Below, one piece after another: positions 36,004 to 44,095 of a stretch of DNA of 64,000 bases. Source of the DNA: Mesorhizobium sp. Root102 (GTDB taxonomy: Bacteria > Pseudomonadota > Alphaproteobacteria > Rhizobiales > Rhizobiaceae); assembly GCF_001425625.1 (NCBI RefSeq), contig NZ_LMCP01000048.1, positions 129,907-193,906 of the forward strand, given 5' to 3'. Position numbers and translations under genes: made by a program. How positions within the stretch are numbered: position 1 is the first letter of the stretch; each line of letters opens with the position of its first letter. Below the pieces are notes generated by a model. That model saw only the letters and a list, made by a program, of their open reading frames with translations. It was not told where the DNA came from and did not search any database.

Positions 36004-36032
36004 ACTATAGGCAGAATCCTCGCGTCCGGCAA
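36004..36032 (-). promoter_or_regulatory. Sigma-70-type promoter of the riboswitch operon
   Basis: TTGCCG (36032-36027) and TATAGT (36009-36004) are separated by exactly 17 bp on the minus strand. Transcription from it would start near 35997, just at the 5' edge of the riboswitch. Confidence 0.7.
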
Positions 36033-36147
36033 ACCAAATTCCGCCGACAACCATCGCAAATGCGTCGTACCAGCCGAGACCCGCCGGTGCCGCAATTGAC
36101 AATTTTCCTGACCGGGTGTCGGCTGACATCTTCACAGGAAGCCAGCC

Positions 36148-37323
36148 ATGCAGCCCATTGCCAGCGAGCGCGATCCCTACAACGGCCTGACCAGGGCCGA
36201 GCCGACGCTGCCGTCATCGGCCTATTGGGATGCAGGCAGCTATCAAAAAGATCTCGACGCTATCTGGTACAGAAGCTGGCTGCTCGTCTGCCGCGAGGCC
36301 GACCTAGCCCAACCCTTGGCTTTCCGCAGATTCCGCATCGGCACGCAGGACATCGTCGTGCTGCGAGACGAGACCGGCGAGTTGCGTGCCTTCCACAACA
36401 CCTGCCGCCATCGCGGCTCGCAGCTCTGCCAGGAAAGCGAAGGCCGGCTGAAGGCGCGGCTGATCACCTGCCCCTACCACGCCTGGTCCTACTCGTTGCG
36501 CGGCGATCTCGTGCGCGTGCCGTCGAAATCGCTGCCCGAAGGCTTCGACAAAGCCGACCATCCGCTTTATCGCGTAGCACTCTCGGTGTGGCGCGGTTTC
36601 GTCTTCGTCAATCTGCAGGAAGACGCCGCCGGCTCGGCGCAGGCATCCTTCGATCCCGCCTCCGGCGATCTCGGCAACTGGCCGCTGGAGAGGCTGGTGA
36701 GCGGCCACGTGCTGCGCAAGGTGATGAACTGCAACTGGAAGATTTTCTGGGAAAATTTCAACGAGTGCCTGCATTGCCCGGGCGTCCACAAGGACCTGTC
36801 GCGGCTGGTGCCGATCTATGGCCGCGGCCTGATGGGCAGGCATGACGATCCCGAATGGTCCCGACACGCCGACAATGATGCACCGGAATTTTCTGGCGGC
36901 CTGCGCACTGGCGCCGAAACATGGTCGCGCGACGGCCAGGCGCATGGGCCGGTCTTCGCCAACCTCACATCAGCAGAACGCGCTGCCGGCCAGACCTACG
37001 CCACCAGCCTGCCGTCGATGTTCATAGTCGGCCATGTCGACTATGTCAGGTCAGTGCGGCTGGTGCCGCTCGGCCCCGAGCAGACCGAGCTTGTCGCCGA
37101 ATGGCTGTTTGCGGCTGAGGCGCTCGCCGCGACCGACATCGACAACATCGTTGCCTTCGGCACGCAGGTACTGGAGGAGGATGCAACGATCTGCGAGGTC
37201 AACCAGAAGGGCCTGCGCTCGATGCGCCACCAAGCCGGCGTGCTGATGCCCGAGGAATACGACCTGCATCGCTTCCACAACTGGGTGCGCGAGCGGCATG
37301 CGGCGCGCGAGACAACCGCCTAG
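36148..37323 (+). CDS. Rieske non-haem iron oxygenase, alpha subunit (GbcA/stachydrine demethylase-like)
   Basis: A 391-residue oxygenase with AGGA before ATG 36148. The Rieske cluster ligands are NTCRHRGSQLC and TCPYHAWSYS (residues ~90-115), and the catalytic iron site begins with NWKIFWENFNECLHCPGVH (~residue 205), whose last histidines plus a later Asp bind iron. The family includes glycine betaine and stachydrine N-demethylases as well as ring hydroxylases. No reductase gene is adjacent. It could feed dimethylglycine to the enzymes at 15.9-22.9 kb (inference). A TTGACA at 36096 could be part of its promoter, but no good -10 is seen. Confidence 0.91.
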   Translation: MQPIASERDPYNGLTRAEPTLPSSAYWDAGSYQKDLDAIWYRSWLLVCREADLAQPLAFRRFRIGTQDIVVLRDETGELRAFHNTCRHRGSQLCQESEGRLKARLITCPYHAWSYSLRGDLVRVPSKSLPEGFDKADHPLYRVALSVWRGFVFVNLQEDAAGSAQASFDPASGDLGNWPLERLVSGHVLRKVMNCNWKIFWENFNECLHCPGVHKDLSRLVPIYGRGLMGRHDDPEWSRHADNDAPEFSGGLRTGAETWSRDGQAHGPVFANLTSAERAAGQTYATSLPSMFIVGHVDYVRSVRLVPLGPEQTELVAEWLFAAEALAATDIDNIVAFGTQVLEEDATICEVNQKGLRSMRHQAGVLMPEEYDLHRFHNWVRERHAARETTA

Positions 37324-37330
37324 TCGGCGA

Positions 37331-38530
37331 CTAAAGCGATTTCGGCAGATAACGCCAGGTCACGAAGCCGCAGACCGCCGCCAGCAGGCCGAGCGTGACG
37401 AATACCGAGCCCAGGCCGAAGAAGACCAGCACCACCGAATAGACCAGCGGCGGCGTCAGCTCGGAAAAGTCGAGATAGGTGCGATAGACCGCCGCCATCT
37501 GCGATCTTTCATAGGAGCGCACCGAGCGCATGAAGGCGGTCGAGCCAAGCGCGTCGAGCGCAATGGTGAAGAAAGCGCCGCAGAGCAGGAAGGCGCCGGT
37601 GAGCAGCGGCACGGTTTCGCCGACGAAGCCCGCCGCCAGCAGCGTGGCCGACATGGCGAAATAAGCAAATGTCATGGTCCTGCGGCCGCCAAAGCGCTTT
37701 CCCGCCTTGCCCCAGAAGATGGCCATGAACAGCAGCGCGTTGCCGGCCGAAACCAGCAGGCCGCCGGCCAGCTTGCCCTCGCCGGTGATCACCATGAACA
37801 GCGGCCCGTAGACGAAGAACGTCGTCCAGAAACAGGAGCGACCGAAGGCGATCAGCCAGGCCAGCCTCAATCTGGGCTGGGCGATGAAGCGGCCGATATT
37901 GGCGAGCGGATTGACTGGCCGCGTCTTGCCAGGGCGGATCGACGAGTTGTCGCCGAGCCGGTAGGTCCAGAACAGCGCCAGCAGGGCCATCGCGAACACG
38001 GCCACCACACCATGCGCGGCATAGATGCCGAAGCGCGTGTAGAGGAAGATGCCGAGCGTCGGCCCACCTGTCCAGGCCAGCATCGACCACGCCATGCGCA
38101 GCGATTCGGCCTGCATGAAATCGGTCTTGCGGATGTGGTCCATGATGTAGAGGTTGAGCGTGATCGACAGCGCACTGGCGCCCATCACGCGGCACAGCAT
38201 GCCGGCCAGTTGCCCGGCAAGCGTGTCGGTGACGAAGAACAGCGAGCCTATGGCCAGCAGGCAGGCGCCAGCGGTGTAGACCCAGCGGCGGGCAAAGCGG
38301 CGGATCAGCATCGGCATGAAGAGCGTCACCGACAGGCCGAGCATCGCCACCACGGTGTAGAGGATCGAAACGATCTGCTCGTTGTGCAGGATCTCATAGG
38401 CCTGGATCGGGATGACGCTCGACACCGTGGCGCGGGCGAAGGATTCGACCGCATAGAGCGAAGCGAAGGTGCGCGCGTCCGCGGCCTTGAGGGCCGGTAG
38501 CCAGATCGGATGGCGCACATGGGTGGACAT
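37331..38530 (-). CDS. MFS transporter, unknown substrate
   Basis: A 399-residue membrane protein with 11-12 helices. Motif-A-like loops (FMPMLIRRFARRWVYTAG and WGKAGKRFGGRRTM) lie after helices 2 and 8, showing two MFS halves. It is convergent with the Rieske gene, ending 7 bp from it, and divergent from the DUF1624 gene. I cannot assign a substrate. The 235 bp between it and the next gene show no clear element. Confidence 0.92.
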   Translation of the reverse strand: MSTHVRHPIWLPALKAADARTFASLYAVESFARATVSSVIPIQAYEILHNEQIVSILYTVVAMLGLSVTLFMPMLIRRFARRWVYTAGACLLAIGSLFFVTDTLAGQLAGMLCRVMGASALSITLNLYIMDHIRKTDFMQAESLRMAWSMLAWTGGPTLGIFLYTRFGIYAAHGVVAVFAMALLALFWTYRLGDNSSIRPGKTRPVNPLANIGRFIAQPRLRLAWLIAFGRSCFWTTFFVYGPLFMVITGEGKLAGGLLVSAGNALLFMAIFWGKAGKRFGGRRTMTFAYFAMSATLLAAGFVGETVPLLTGAFLLCGAFFTIALDALGSTAFMRSVRSYERSQMAAVYRTYLDFSELTPPLVYSVVLVFFGLGSVFVTLGLLAAVCGFVTWRYLPKSL

Positions 38531-38765
38531 TGCTTCCCCAAAGCAGAATCATCGGGCCAAATCTGCCGTGGCGATCCCCGCGCCAATAAGAGGAAACCGA
38601 CGCGTATCCGGCAAAAAGCGAAGTCGGCCAAAGGCTTCCCGCCACTGGCCTAAAGTGGCGGCTGATCCAGCGTCCGCGCCACTGTACTTGGCAAAGCTCC
38701 CGGTCTTCTTTTGTCCGGGCCAACCGTGATAGTCGTCTTGCGGGGCTGAATCAGAATGCGAGACC

Positions 38766-39764
38766 ATGAGCATCCAAACGCCGACCGCACCCGTTCAGGA
38801 TCGAACAAAGCGCATCGTCGCCATCGACATCGTGCGCGGCATCGCGCTCATCGCCATGGCGAGCTACCATTTCACCTGGGATCTGGAGTTCTTCGGCTAC
38901 ACTGATCCCGGCCTGACCGCCTTCGGCTGGTGGAAGATTTACGCACGTTGCATCGCTTCCACCTTCCTGTTTCTGGTCGGCGTCAGCCTGTACCTTGCCC
39001 ATGGCCGGCAGATCCGCTGGAACGGCTTCTGGAAGCGGTTCGCCATGGTCGCCGGAGCCGCGATTGCGATTTCGGTCGTCACCCGCATCGCAACCCCGGA
39101 CGGCTTCATCTTCTTCGGCATCTTGCACGAGATCGCGCTGGCCAGCCTGCTCGGCCTCGCCTTCCTGCGGCTGCCGGCTTTGTTGACGCTGGTCGTTGCC
39201 GCGCTCGTCATCACGGCGCCCGTGTATCTGCGCTTCGAGGCGTTCGATCCCCCGTGGCTGTGGTGGGTCGGCCTGTCGGCGAACAATCCGCGTTCCAACG
39301 ACTACGTGCCCCTGTTTCCGTGGTTCGGCGCTGTGCTTCTCGGCATCGGCGTCACCAAGCTTGCTGCGGGCGCGGGTGTCTTGACGTGGCTGGGGAACCT
39401 GAAGCCCGGCCACTGGGCCAATCCGCTCGTCTTCATCGGCCGCCACAGCCTGGCCTTCTACCTGATCCACCAGCCGCTGCTGATCGGCTGCGTGTGGCTG
39501 TTCTCGCAGATCATGCCGGCACAGGTCGAAACCCCGCAGGTGAACTTCCTCAAAACCTGCCAACTGTCCTGCGAGCAGTCGCGCGACACAGAGTTCTGTT
39601 CGAGCTACTGTGTCTGCATGCTCGATACGCTCGAGGGCGAGGCCACGCTTGATAGGCTCTACAACAACGACCAGACTGCGGAATGGAAGGCACATTTGTC
39701 CGACCTTGCCGGCATGTGCACCGCCAAAACCGACAGCAAGTTGATGGAGGAAGGGGTCAAATGA
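38766..39764 (+). CDS. DUF1624 / heparan-alpha-glucosaminide N-acetyltransferase-like membrane protein with Cys-rich tail
   Basis: A 332-residue protein. The first ~250 residues are multi-helix with the family start RIVAIDIVRGIALIAMASYHF and LVFIGRHSLAFYLIHQPLL, an acyl-transfer fold working across the membrane. The last ~75 residues form an unusual soluble tail with cysteines in TCQLSC, FCSSYCVC and GMC, which I do not recognise as a known domain. It overlaps the next gene by 4 bp (ATGA), so the two may modify the same envelope substrate. Confidence 0.9.
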   Translation: MSIQTPTAPVQDRTKRIVAIDIVRGIALIAMASYHFTWDLEFFGYTDPGLTAFGWWKIYARCIASTFLFLVGVSLYLAHGRQIRWNGFWKRFAMVAGAAIAISVVTRIATPDGFIFFGILHEIALASLLGLAFLRLPALLTLVVAALVITAPVYLRFEAFDPPWLWWVGLSANNPRSNDYVPLFPWFGAVLLGIGVTKLAAGAGVLTWLGNLKPGHWANPLVFIGRHSLAFYLIHQPLLIGCVWLFSQIMPAQVETPQVNFLKTCQLSCEQSRDTEFCSSYCVCMLDTLEGEATLDRLYNNDQTAEWKAHLSDLAGMCTAKTDSKLMEEGVK

Positions 39765-40237
39765 CCGAGAACCTGCCGAAGCCGGGGCTCATACCGTGGC
39801 CGCCGCTGATCTACACCGCCGCCATCGCCATCAGCATCGCGCTTGGCCTGCTCTATCCCCTGCCCTGGATCGGCGACATCCTGGGCGATATCCTGTTCGC
39901 CGCCGGCTGGGTGGCACTGTTCGCCGTCGCCGCACTCTGGTTCACCGCGATCCGCACCATGATGCGGGCCAAGACCACGCTCAACCCTAACGCGGTGCCC
40001 GATCACCTCGTCACCACAGGTCCCTTTGGCGTCACCCGCAATCCGATGTATCTGGCCAACACGCTGCTGCTGATCGGCGTCGCCCTGGTCTCGGGGATCG
40101 TATGGTTCCTGCCGCTGGCGTTCATCGCCGCCTATGCCACGCAAAAGGTCGCGATCGAGGGCGAGGAAAAGGTGCTGGCAGCGAAGTTCGGCAAGAAATA
40201 CCGCGACTACGCCAAAAGAGTACGACGCTGGATTTGA
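39761..40237 (+). CDS. Isoprenylcysteine carboxyl methyltransferase-like membrane protein
   Basis: A 158-residue protein with three or four helices and the SAM-binding ICMT/PEMT signature: LVTTGPFGVTRNPMYLANTL followed by EGEEKVLAAKFGKKYRDYAKRV at the C-terminus. Bacterial members methylate small or lipid substrates that are mostly unknown. ATG 39761 has GGAGGAAGGGG just upstream, in the end of the previous gene. The coupling with the DUF1624 gene suggests one shared task. Confidence 0.92.
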   Translation: MTENLPKPGLIPWPPLIYTAAIAISIALGLLYPLPWIGDILGDILFAAGWVALFAVAALWFTAIRTMMRAKTTLNPNAVPDHLVTTGPFGVTRNPMYLANTLLLIGVALVSGIVWFLPLAFIAAYATQKVAIEGEEKVLAAKFGKKYRDYAKRVRRWI

Positions 40238-40254
40238 GCCGGCGCCGAAGCTGC

Positions 40255-40345
40255 CAACCTCCCCCTTGTGGGGAGATGTCCGGCAGGACGGGGGGCGCTG
40301 CCCCTCCAACATCTCGACGCCTTGCACACCCGCGACGCTCAAAAA
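40255..40345. repeat. Fragment of a Mesorhizobium-type intergenic repeat
   Basis: CCTCCCCCTTGTGGGGAGAT, then GGCAGGACGGGGGGCGCTGC and CTCCAACATCTCGACGCC, resembles elements often found between genes in this genus. It fills most of the gap between two convergent genes; no ORF is seen here. Confidence 0.5.
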
Positions 40346-40383
40346 GAGCGGTCTGCGCTCCGCTCAGGGTGACGAAAAGACCG

Positions 40384-40770
40384 CTACGTATTCACACCAA
40401 GCTCGACCAACCGCTCGACGCAAGATTCCTCTGCCTGGTCGAGCTCGGCCAGCGTCTCTTCGAGGTCCCGGCGCTTCTGTCTGAGATCCTCGCGCTTTTC
40501 CTCAATGCGCTTGATCATCAGCTTGAGTTGACCGACCTCGCCGGGCGGCGCCTTGTACATCTGAATGATTTCGCGGATCTCGTTGATCGAAAAGCCGAGC
40601 CTCTTGCCGCGCATGATCTGGCGGATGAGGTGGCGGTCGGACGGGCGAAACAGCCGCGTGCGGCCACGCCGCACCGGCTGCACCAACCCCTCGTCCTCAT
40701 AGAAGCGCAGCGTCCGCGTCGATACGTCGAACTCGCGAGTCAACTCGGTGATCGAATAATATTCTCGCAT
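40384..40770 (-). CDS. MerR-family transcriptional regulator
   Basis: A 128-residue protein from ATG 40770. The winged HTH is YYSITELTREFDVSTRTLRFYEDEGLV (residues 4-30) followed by RRGRTRLFRPSDRHLIRQIM, and the C-terminal half is a long coiled coil (IKRIEEKREDLRQKRRDLEE) for dimerisation. No cysteine pair for metal sensing is present except one in EESCVERL. The pattern is closest to LiuR-like regulators of fatty-acid and branched-chain amino-acid breakdown. The 40 extra codons of the longer frame are unlike the family. Confidence 0.9.
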   Translation of the reverse strand: MREYYSITELTREFDVSTRTLRFYEDEGLVQPVRRGRTRLFRPSDRHLIRQIMRGKRLGFSINEIREIIQMYKAPPGEVGQLKLMIKRIEEKREDLRQKRRDLEETLAELDQAEESCVERLVELGVNT

Positions 40771-40889
40771 TGCCACTCCCGCACGCCGGAATCCCGGGCG
40801 ATCGCCATGCGGCGTCGCCCTTCGGTCCCGAACCAAAACCCATGCCATGCCGGAATCGATATGGCGCCCCGCGCAAGCCTCGCATGGCA

Positions 40890-40905
40890 CTTACGTAAAA
40901 GTCAA
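40890..40905 (-). promoter_or_regulatory. Possible MerR/LiuR-type operator
   Basis: CTTACGTAAAAGTCAA contains TTACGTAA and resembles the TTTACGTTTACGTAAA sites known for LiuR-type MerR regulators. It is 120 bp upstream of the MerR gene start, within the gap between it and mgtE. The match is partial. Confidence 0.3.
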
Positions 40906-40926
40906 TTGAGGCACGACAGGTAGCCC

Positions 40927-42345
40927 TCAGGGCACGCCGAACCACCATGTGGCAATGCCGAGAAACGCAAAGAAGCCGACGACATCGGTGACCGTGGTGA
41001 CGAAGACCGCCGAAGCGACCGCCGGATCAACCTTGAAACGGTCGAGCAGCAGCGGGATCAGGATGCCGGCCAAGGCGGCGGCGAACATGTTGATGATCAT
41101 CGCCGCCGCGATGATGCCGCCCAGATTGGGGTCGCGAAACCAGGCAGCGGCAACGATACCGATCAGGATGGCAAAGACGATGCCGTTGATGAAACCGACG
41201 CCCATTTCGCGGCGGATGATGCGGCCGGCATTGTAGATGTCGATATCCTTGGTCGCCAGCGCCCGCACCGTGACGGTCATGGTCTGCGAGCCGGCATTGC
41301 CGCCCATGCCAGCGACGATCGGCATCAGCACCGCCAGCGCCACGATGTGTTCGATCGTGCGGTCGAACAGCCCGATCACCGATGCCGCCAGGAATGCGGT
41401 CAAGAGATTGACCAGCAGCCATGGAACCCGTGAACGCGAGGTCGAAAGAATGCTGTCGGAGAGTTCTTCGTCGCCGACACCGCCCATGCGCAAGAGATCT
41501 TCTTCCGCTTCCTGCTGGATGACATCGACCACGTCGTCGATGGTCAGCACGCCGACAAGCCGCTCGTTTTCGTCGACGACGGCGGCCGACAATAGGTCAT
41601 ACTGCTCGAATTCCCGCGCCGCCTCTTCCTGGTCCATGGTGGCGGGAATGGCATGCCGCGTCTCGTGCATGACCTCCTCGACCTTGATCGAGCGCCTGGT
41701 GCGCAGGATCTGGTCGAGGTCGATGGCGCCGAGCAGCTTGAAGGTCGGATCGATGACAAAGATCTGGCTGAAGCGCTCGGGCAGATTCTGGTCTTCGCGC
41801 ATGTAGTCGATGGTCTGACCGATCGTCCAGAACGGCGGCACCGCGACGAACTCGGTCTGCATACGCCGGCCAGCCGTCTCTTCGGGATAGTCGAGCGAGC
41901 GGCGCAGCCTGATCCGCTCGGTGAACGGCAGCTGCGACAGGATCTCGTCCTGGTCTTCCTTCTCGAGGTCTTCGAGAATGTAGACGGCGTCGTCGGAATC
42001 GAGCTCCTGCACCGCCTGGGCGATCTGCGCATTGGGCAGATTGTCGACGATCTCCATGCGGATCGCCTCGTCGACCTCAGTCAGCGAGGAAAAATCGAAA
42101 TCCGCGCCCAGGAGTTCAACCAGCACACGGCGCTGTTCGGGATGCAGCGCCTCAAGCAGGTCGCCAAGTTCCGACTGATGGAGGTCGTCGACTTCATGCT
42201 TGAGGGTCAGCGTATCGCGGTCGGCGATCGCGGCACCAATCCGCGCAAGGAAGGACGAAAGGACAGCGCCGTCCTCGCCATAGATGTCGGCGTGATGCTC
42301 CTCGGCGGCCCTGGCGCCGGTCGTCCGTTCGTGCTCGCCTTCCAC
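40927..42345 (-). CDS. mgtE: Magnesium transporter MgtE
   Basis: A 472-residue protein with the full MgtE plan: an N-terminal alpha-helical superhelix (to ~150), paired CBS domains (~155-280; DPTFKLLGAIDLDQIL and LVGVLTIDDVVDVIQ), and five C-terminal helices with AVLMPIVAGMGGNAGSQT, the Mg-pore signature. Intracellular Mg closes the channel via the CBS part. GTG 42345 is preferred to a TTG at 42366 because GGGAGG lies 6 nt before it. It is the last clearly chromosomal gene before the prophage. Confidence 0.95.
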   Translation of the reverse strand: MEGEHERTTGARAAEEHHADIYGEDGAVLSSFLARIGAAIADRDTLTLKHEVDDLHQSELGDLLEALHPEQRRVLVELLGADFDFSSLTEVDEAIRMEIVDNLPNAQIAQAVQELDSDDAVYILEDLEKEDQDEILSQLPFTERIRLRRSLDYPEETAGRRMQTEFVAVPPFWTIGQTIDYMREDQNLPERFSQIFVIDPTFKLLGAIDLDQILRTRRSIKVEEVMHETRHAIPATMDQEEAAREFEQYDLLSAAVVDENERLVGVLTIDDVVDVIQQEAEEDLLRMGGVGDEELSDSILSTSRSRVPWLLVNLLTAFLAASVIGLFDRTIEHIVALAVLMPIVAGMGGNAGSQTMTVTVRALATKDIDIYNAGRIIRREMGVGFINGIVFAILIGIVAAAWFRDPNLGGIIAAAMIINMFAAALAGILIPLLLDRFKVDPAVASAVFVTTVTDVVGFFAFLGIATWWFGVP

Positions 42346-42390
42346 CAGCGCCTCCCGCCATCGCAATCCCGGAAAAGATGCGTCTCAGGT

Positions 42391-42440
42391 CTAGAGCATC
42401 GGACCCAAAAGTGGAAACCGGTTTTGGGAGAATCCGACGC
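42391..42440 (-). repeat. Rhizobial intergenic repeat, copy C
   Basis: TCTAGAGCATCGGACCCAAA with AGTGGAAACCGGTTTTGGGA continues the AAAAGTG..CGGTTTT pattern of the copies at 12622 and 15859. It lies just upstream of mgtE. Confidence 0.6.
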
Positions 42441-42719
42441 TCAAAAAGAAAGTGGCGTAACGTGCGGGAATATCGAACGAAATGCGCCCGGCCCGTAGCG
42501 GGCGGAGGCTGGCACAAATCGGATTTTGGGGAGAGAGAATGGTGCGGTCGAGATGCACCCGCACCTTTGTGTGCTTTTGAAAACACTGCGCAATTCGGCG
42601 CAGGCACGAAATTTGTGGCACAATAAGGGGCACAATAGGTGGTACGACGAAAGGTGCGAAAATGAACTGTCCTGCCTGCGACGTTTTGAATACCGATAGG
42701 ATGGCATAGGATAGTCGCG
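42441..42719. other. Gene-free stretch between mgtE and the prophage-side nuclease gene
   Basis: About 280 bp without a convincing gene. It holds a direct repeat (GGCACAATA at 42617-42625 and 42629-42637, period 12 bp) and TAGGAT twice near 42697 and 42707. No tRNA or recognisable integrase end is seen. If the prophage has an attachment site on this side, it should lie here or at the 3' side of the nuclease gene, but I cannot define it from one end only. Confidence 0.4.
42617..42637. repeat. Short tandem direct repeat, possible att or binding element
   Basis: GGCACAATA occurs twice, 12 bp apart. The position at the edge between host genes and prophage makes it a candidate arm-type or regulatory site, with no further support. 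Confidence 0.35.
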
Positions 42720-43070
42720 ATGCCCATCCTGTTCGCCCTGCTGCTGTCCGTCTTCGCCATCGACGGCGACACTGTCATCATCGACGGCAGGCATGTCCGA
42801 ATCGCCAACATCGACGCGCCGGAGATCGGGGATTACAAATGCGAGGCCGAGCTGCGGCTCGGGCTGGTGGCGAAGCGGCGGATGGCTGAGTTGCTGGCGA
42901 GCGGCACGGTCGCGATGCATGCGGGTGACCCGGCCAGTGGGCGACTGATCGACCGCTACGGCCGCACGCTGGCGACGGTCGAGGTCGACGGTCGCGATGT
43001 CGGCGAGATCATGATCGCCGAAGGGCTGGCGCGGCGGTGGAACGGCAAGCGCCGGCCATGGTGCAACTAG
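42720..43070 (+). CDS. SNase-like thermonuclease-family protein
   Basis: A 116-residue small nuclease-fold protein. The hydrophobic start MPILFALLLSVFA could be a signal segment. It is followed by the OB-fold motifs DGDTVIIDGRHVRIANIDAPE and a later RLIDRYGRTLA with the catalytic arginines, and C-terminal AEGLARRW. A calcium-dependent DNA/RNA cleavage role is known for the family. It is on the opposite strand from the phage structural genes, at the prophage edge, and could be phage cargo or a host gene. AGGATAG precedes the ATG. Confidence 0.85.
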   Translation: MPILFALLLSVFAIDGDTVIIDGRHVRIANIDAPEIGDYKCEAELRLGLVAKRRMAELLASGTVAMHAGDPASGRLIDRYGRTLATVEVDGRDVGEIMIAEGLARRWNGKRRPWCN

Positions 43071-43074
43071 GGCC

Positions 43075-43239
43075 TCAGTTTTTCGGCGGGAACTTCTGCA
43101 CCCTCGCTTTCTCGCCATCCGCCTCGATAGACGCCCTGAGTGCTTCTGCCGCTGCCGCGTCCTGCGTGGTCAGCAGCCTGCGCCAGTCGGGCTTTTCATA
43201 GATGCTGACGACATAGACGGTGCCAACGGGGTCGCTCAT
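43075..43239 (-). CDS. Small hypothetical protein (54 aa) at the prophage edge
   Basis: Read from ATG 43239 to the stop at 43075, giving a soluble peptide that starts MSDPVGTVYVVSIYEKPDW and ends KVQ-free, charged and Lys-rich (ARVQKFPPKN). The ATG overlaps the stop of the upstream zinc-ribbon gene (ATGA), which supports it as a real gene despite its size. No function is recognised. Confidence 0.6.
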   Translation of the reverse strand: MSDPVGTVYVVSIYEKPDWRRLLTTQDAAAAEALRASIEADGEKARVQKFPPKN

Positions 43240-43505
43240 TGGCCCTTGGCCTTGGCATAGTGACTGCGACCCATGCCTGAGACCTTGTCAGGATCAGGCG
43301 AGTAGATCAGCCCGACTTCCTTGCCGCCGCATTTGGTGCAGCGCAGTTTCGGGATCAGATCATCGGCCATTGCCGGCGCATCAGGGCCAAGTCTGGCTTT
43401 CAGCTTTTCCAGGTCGAGGTCCTGGCTGTGATTGCATGAAGACCGGTGGCAATAGGCCCGGACCTTCATCTTCTCGTCGATCAGCCTTTGCGGTGTCCAT
43501 GCCAT
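43236..43505 (-). CDS. Small zinc-ribbon hypothetical protein (89 aa)
   Basis: Two cysteine pairs, YCHRSSC near residue 20 and LRCTKCGG near residue 56, form a likely zinc ribbon; the rest is Lys/Asp-rich. Similar small proteins occur at the ends of rhizobial prophages. It sits beyond the terminator at 43538, so it needs its own promoter in the 30 bp to its right or read-through. Function unknown. Confidence 0.7.
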   Translation of the reverse strand: MAWTPQRLIDEKMKVRAYCHRSSCNHSQDLDLEKLKARLGPDAPAMADDLIPKLRCTKCGGKEVGLIYSPDPDKVSGMGRSHYAKAKGQ

Positions 43506-43537
43506 TCGAGGCGATATAGCGCAGGCCTTGAAATGCG

Positions 43538-43575
43538 AAAAGCCCGCCGCACCTTTTGGCGCGGCGGGCTTGAGG
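43538..43575 (-). terminator. Strong rho-independent terminator closing the phage late operon
   Basis: A perfect 11-bp stem AAGCCCGCCGC / GCGGCGGGCTT with a 10-nt loop, followed on the minus strand by TTTTCG. It begins about 16 bp past the stop of the gene ending at 43588, the last gene of the lysis cassette. Confidence 0.85.
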
Positions 43576-43587
43576 ATTGCGGCGGCG

Positions 43588-43992
43588 TCAGCGCGGCGGC
43601 TGTTCGGTGCGCCTGTTTTCCATCACCGCCTGCAGTGTGGCGGTCAGTGCCGACACGGCATTCGAAAGCCCGACCAGCGAATCCTGCACGCGATCGAGCC
43701 TGTTCAGCGTGCCGTTCTGGAAGCGCTCGTTGGCGGCCATGTCCTGGACCTGCTTGGTCTCGACGGCGATCAGCCGGTCGTTGACCCTGCCGGCGACATC
43801 GTTGGCCCTGGCGGCGACGACATTCGCCTGCTCCGCCGTCTTCGTCACGGCATCGATACGGCCATCCAGCCATTGCGAGCCGAGAAAGGCGATGAGACCG
43901 ATCGTCGGCAGCGCCAGCGCCATGGATATCCTCGCCACGACGAGGAGCAGAACGTTGTCGGCAATCTTTTCTGTCGCGTTCATATCATCCAT
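43588..43992 (-). CDS. Phage membrane-anchored coiled-coil protein (134 aa)
   Basis: One strong membrane helix near the N-terminus (VLLLVVARISMALALPTIGLIAFLG) is followed by about 90 residues of coiled coil (AEQANVVAARANDVAGRVND, RLDRVQDSLVGLSNAV) and a charged end. This shape fits a phage holin accessory or membrane tether; similar proteins are found in rhizobial phage lysis regions. ATG 43992 is used, ATG 43983 is possible. It is the last gene before the terminator. Confidence 0.75.
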   Translation of the reverse strand: MDDMNATEKIADNVLLLVVARISMALALPTIGLIAFLGSQWLDGRIDAVTKTAEQANVVAARANDVAGRVNDRLIAVETKQVQDMAANERFQNGTLNRLDRVQDSLVGLSNAVSALTATLQAVMENRRTEQPPR

Positions 43993-44020
43993 TCGCCCCA
44001 GCCTTTTTCCATGCACTGCT

Positions 44021-44095
44021 TCAGATTGAAAGGATGGCGATCGCCGCCAGGCAGGCAGCCATGCCGATCAGCATCACCGTCAGCCACGGTCTCAT
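44021..44095 (-). CDS. Candidate micro-protein, single membrane helix (24 aa)
   Basis: ATG 44095 overlaps the stop of the o-spanin-like gene (ATGA) and opens a 24-residue frame that is almost all hydrophobic (WLTVMLIGMAACLAAIAILS) after MRP. Such tiny transmembrane peptides are common in lysis cassettes but are not detected by size-limited gene calling. Expression is not shown. Confidence 0.45.
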   Translation of the reverse strand: MRPWLTVMLIGMAACLAAIAILSI

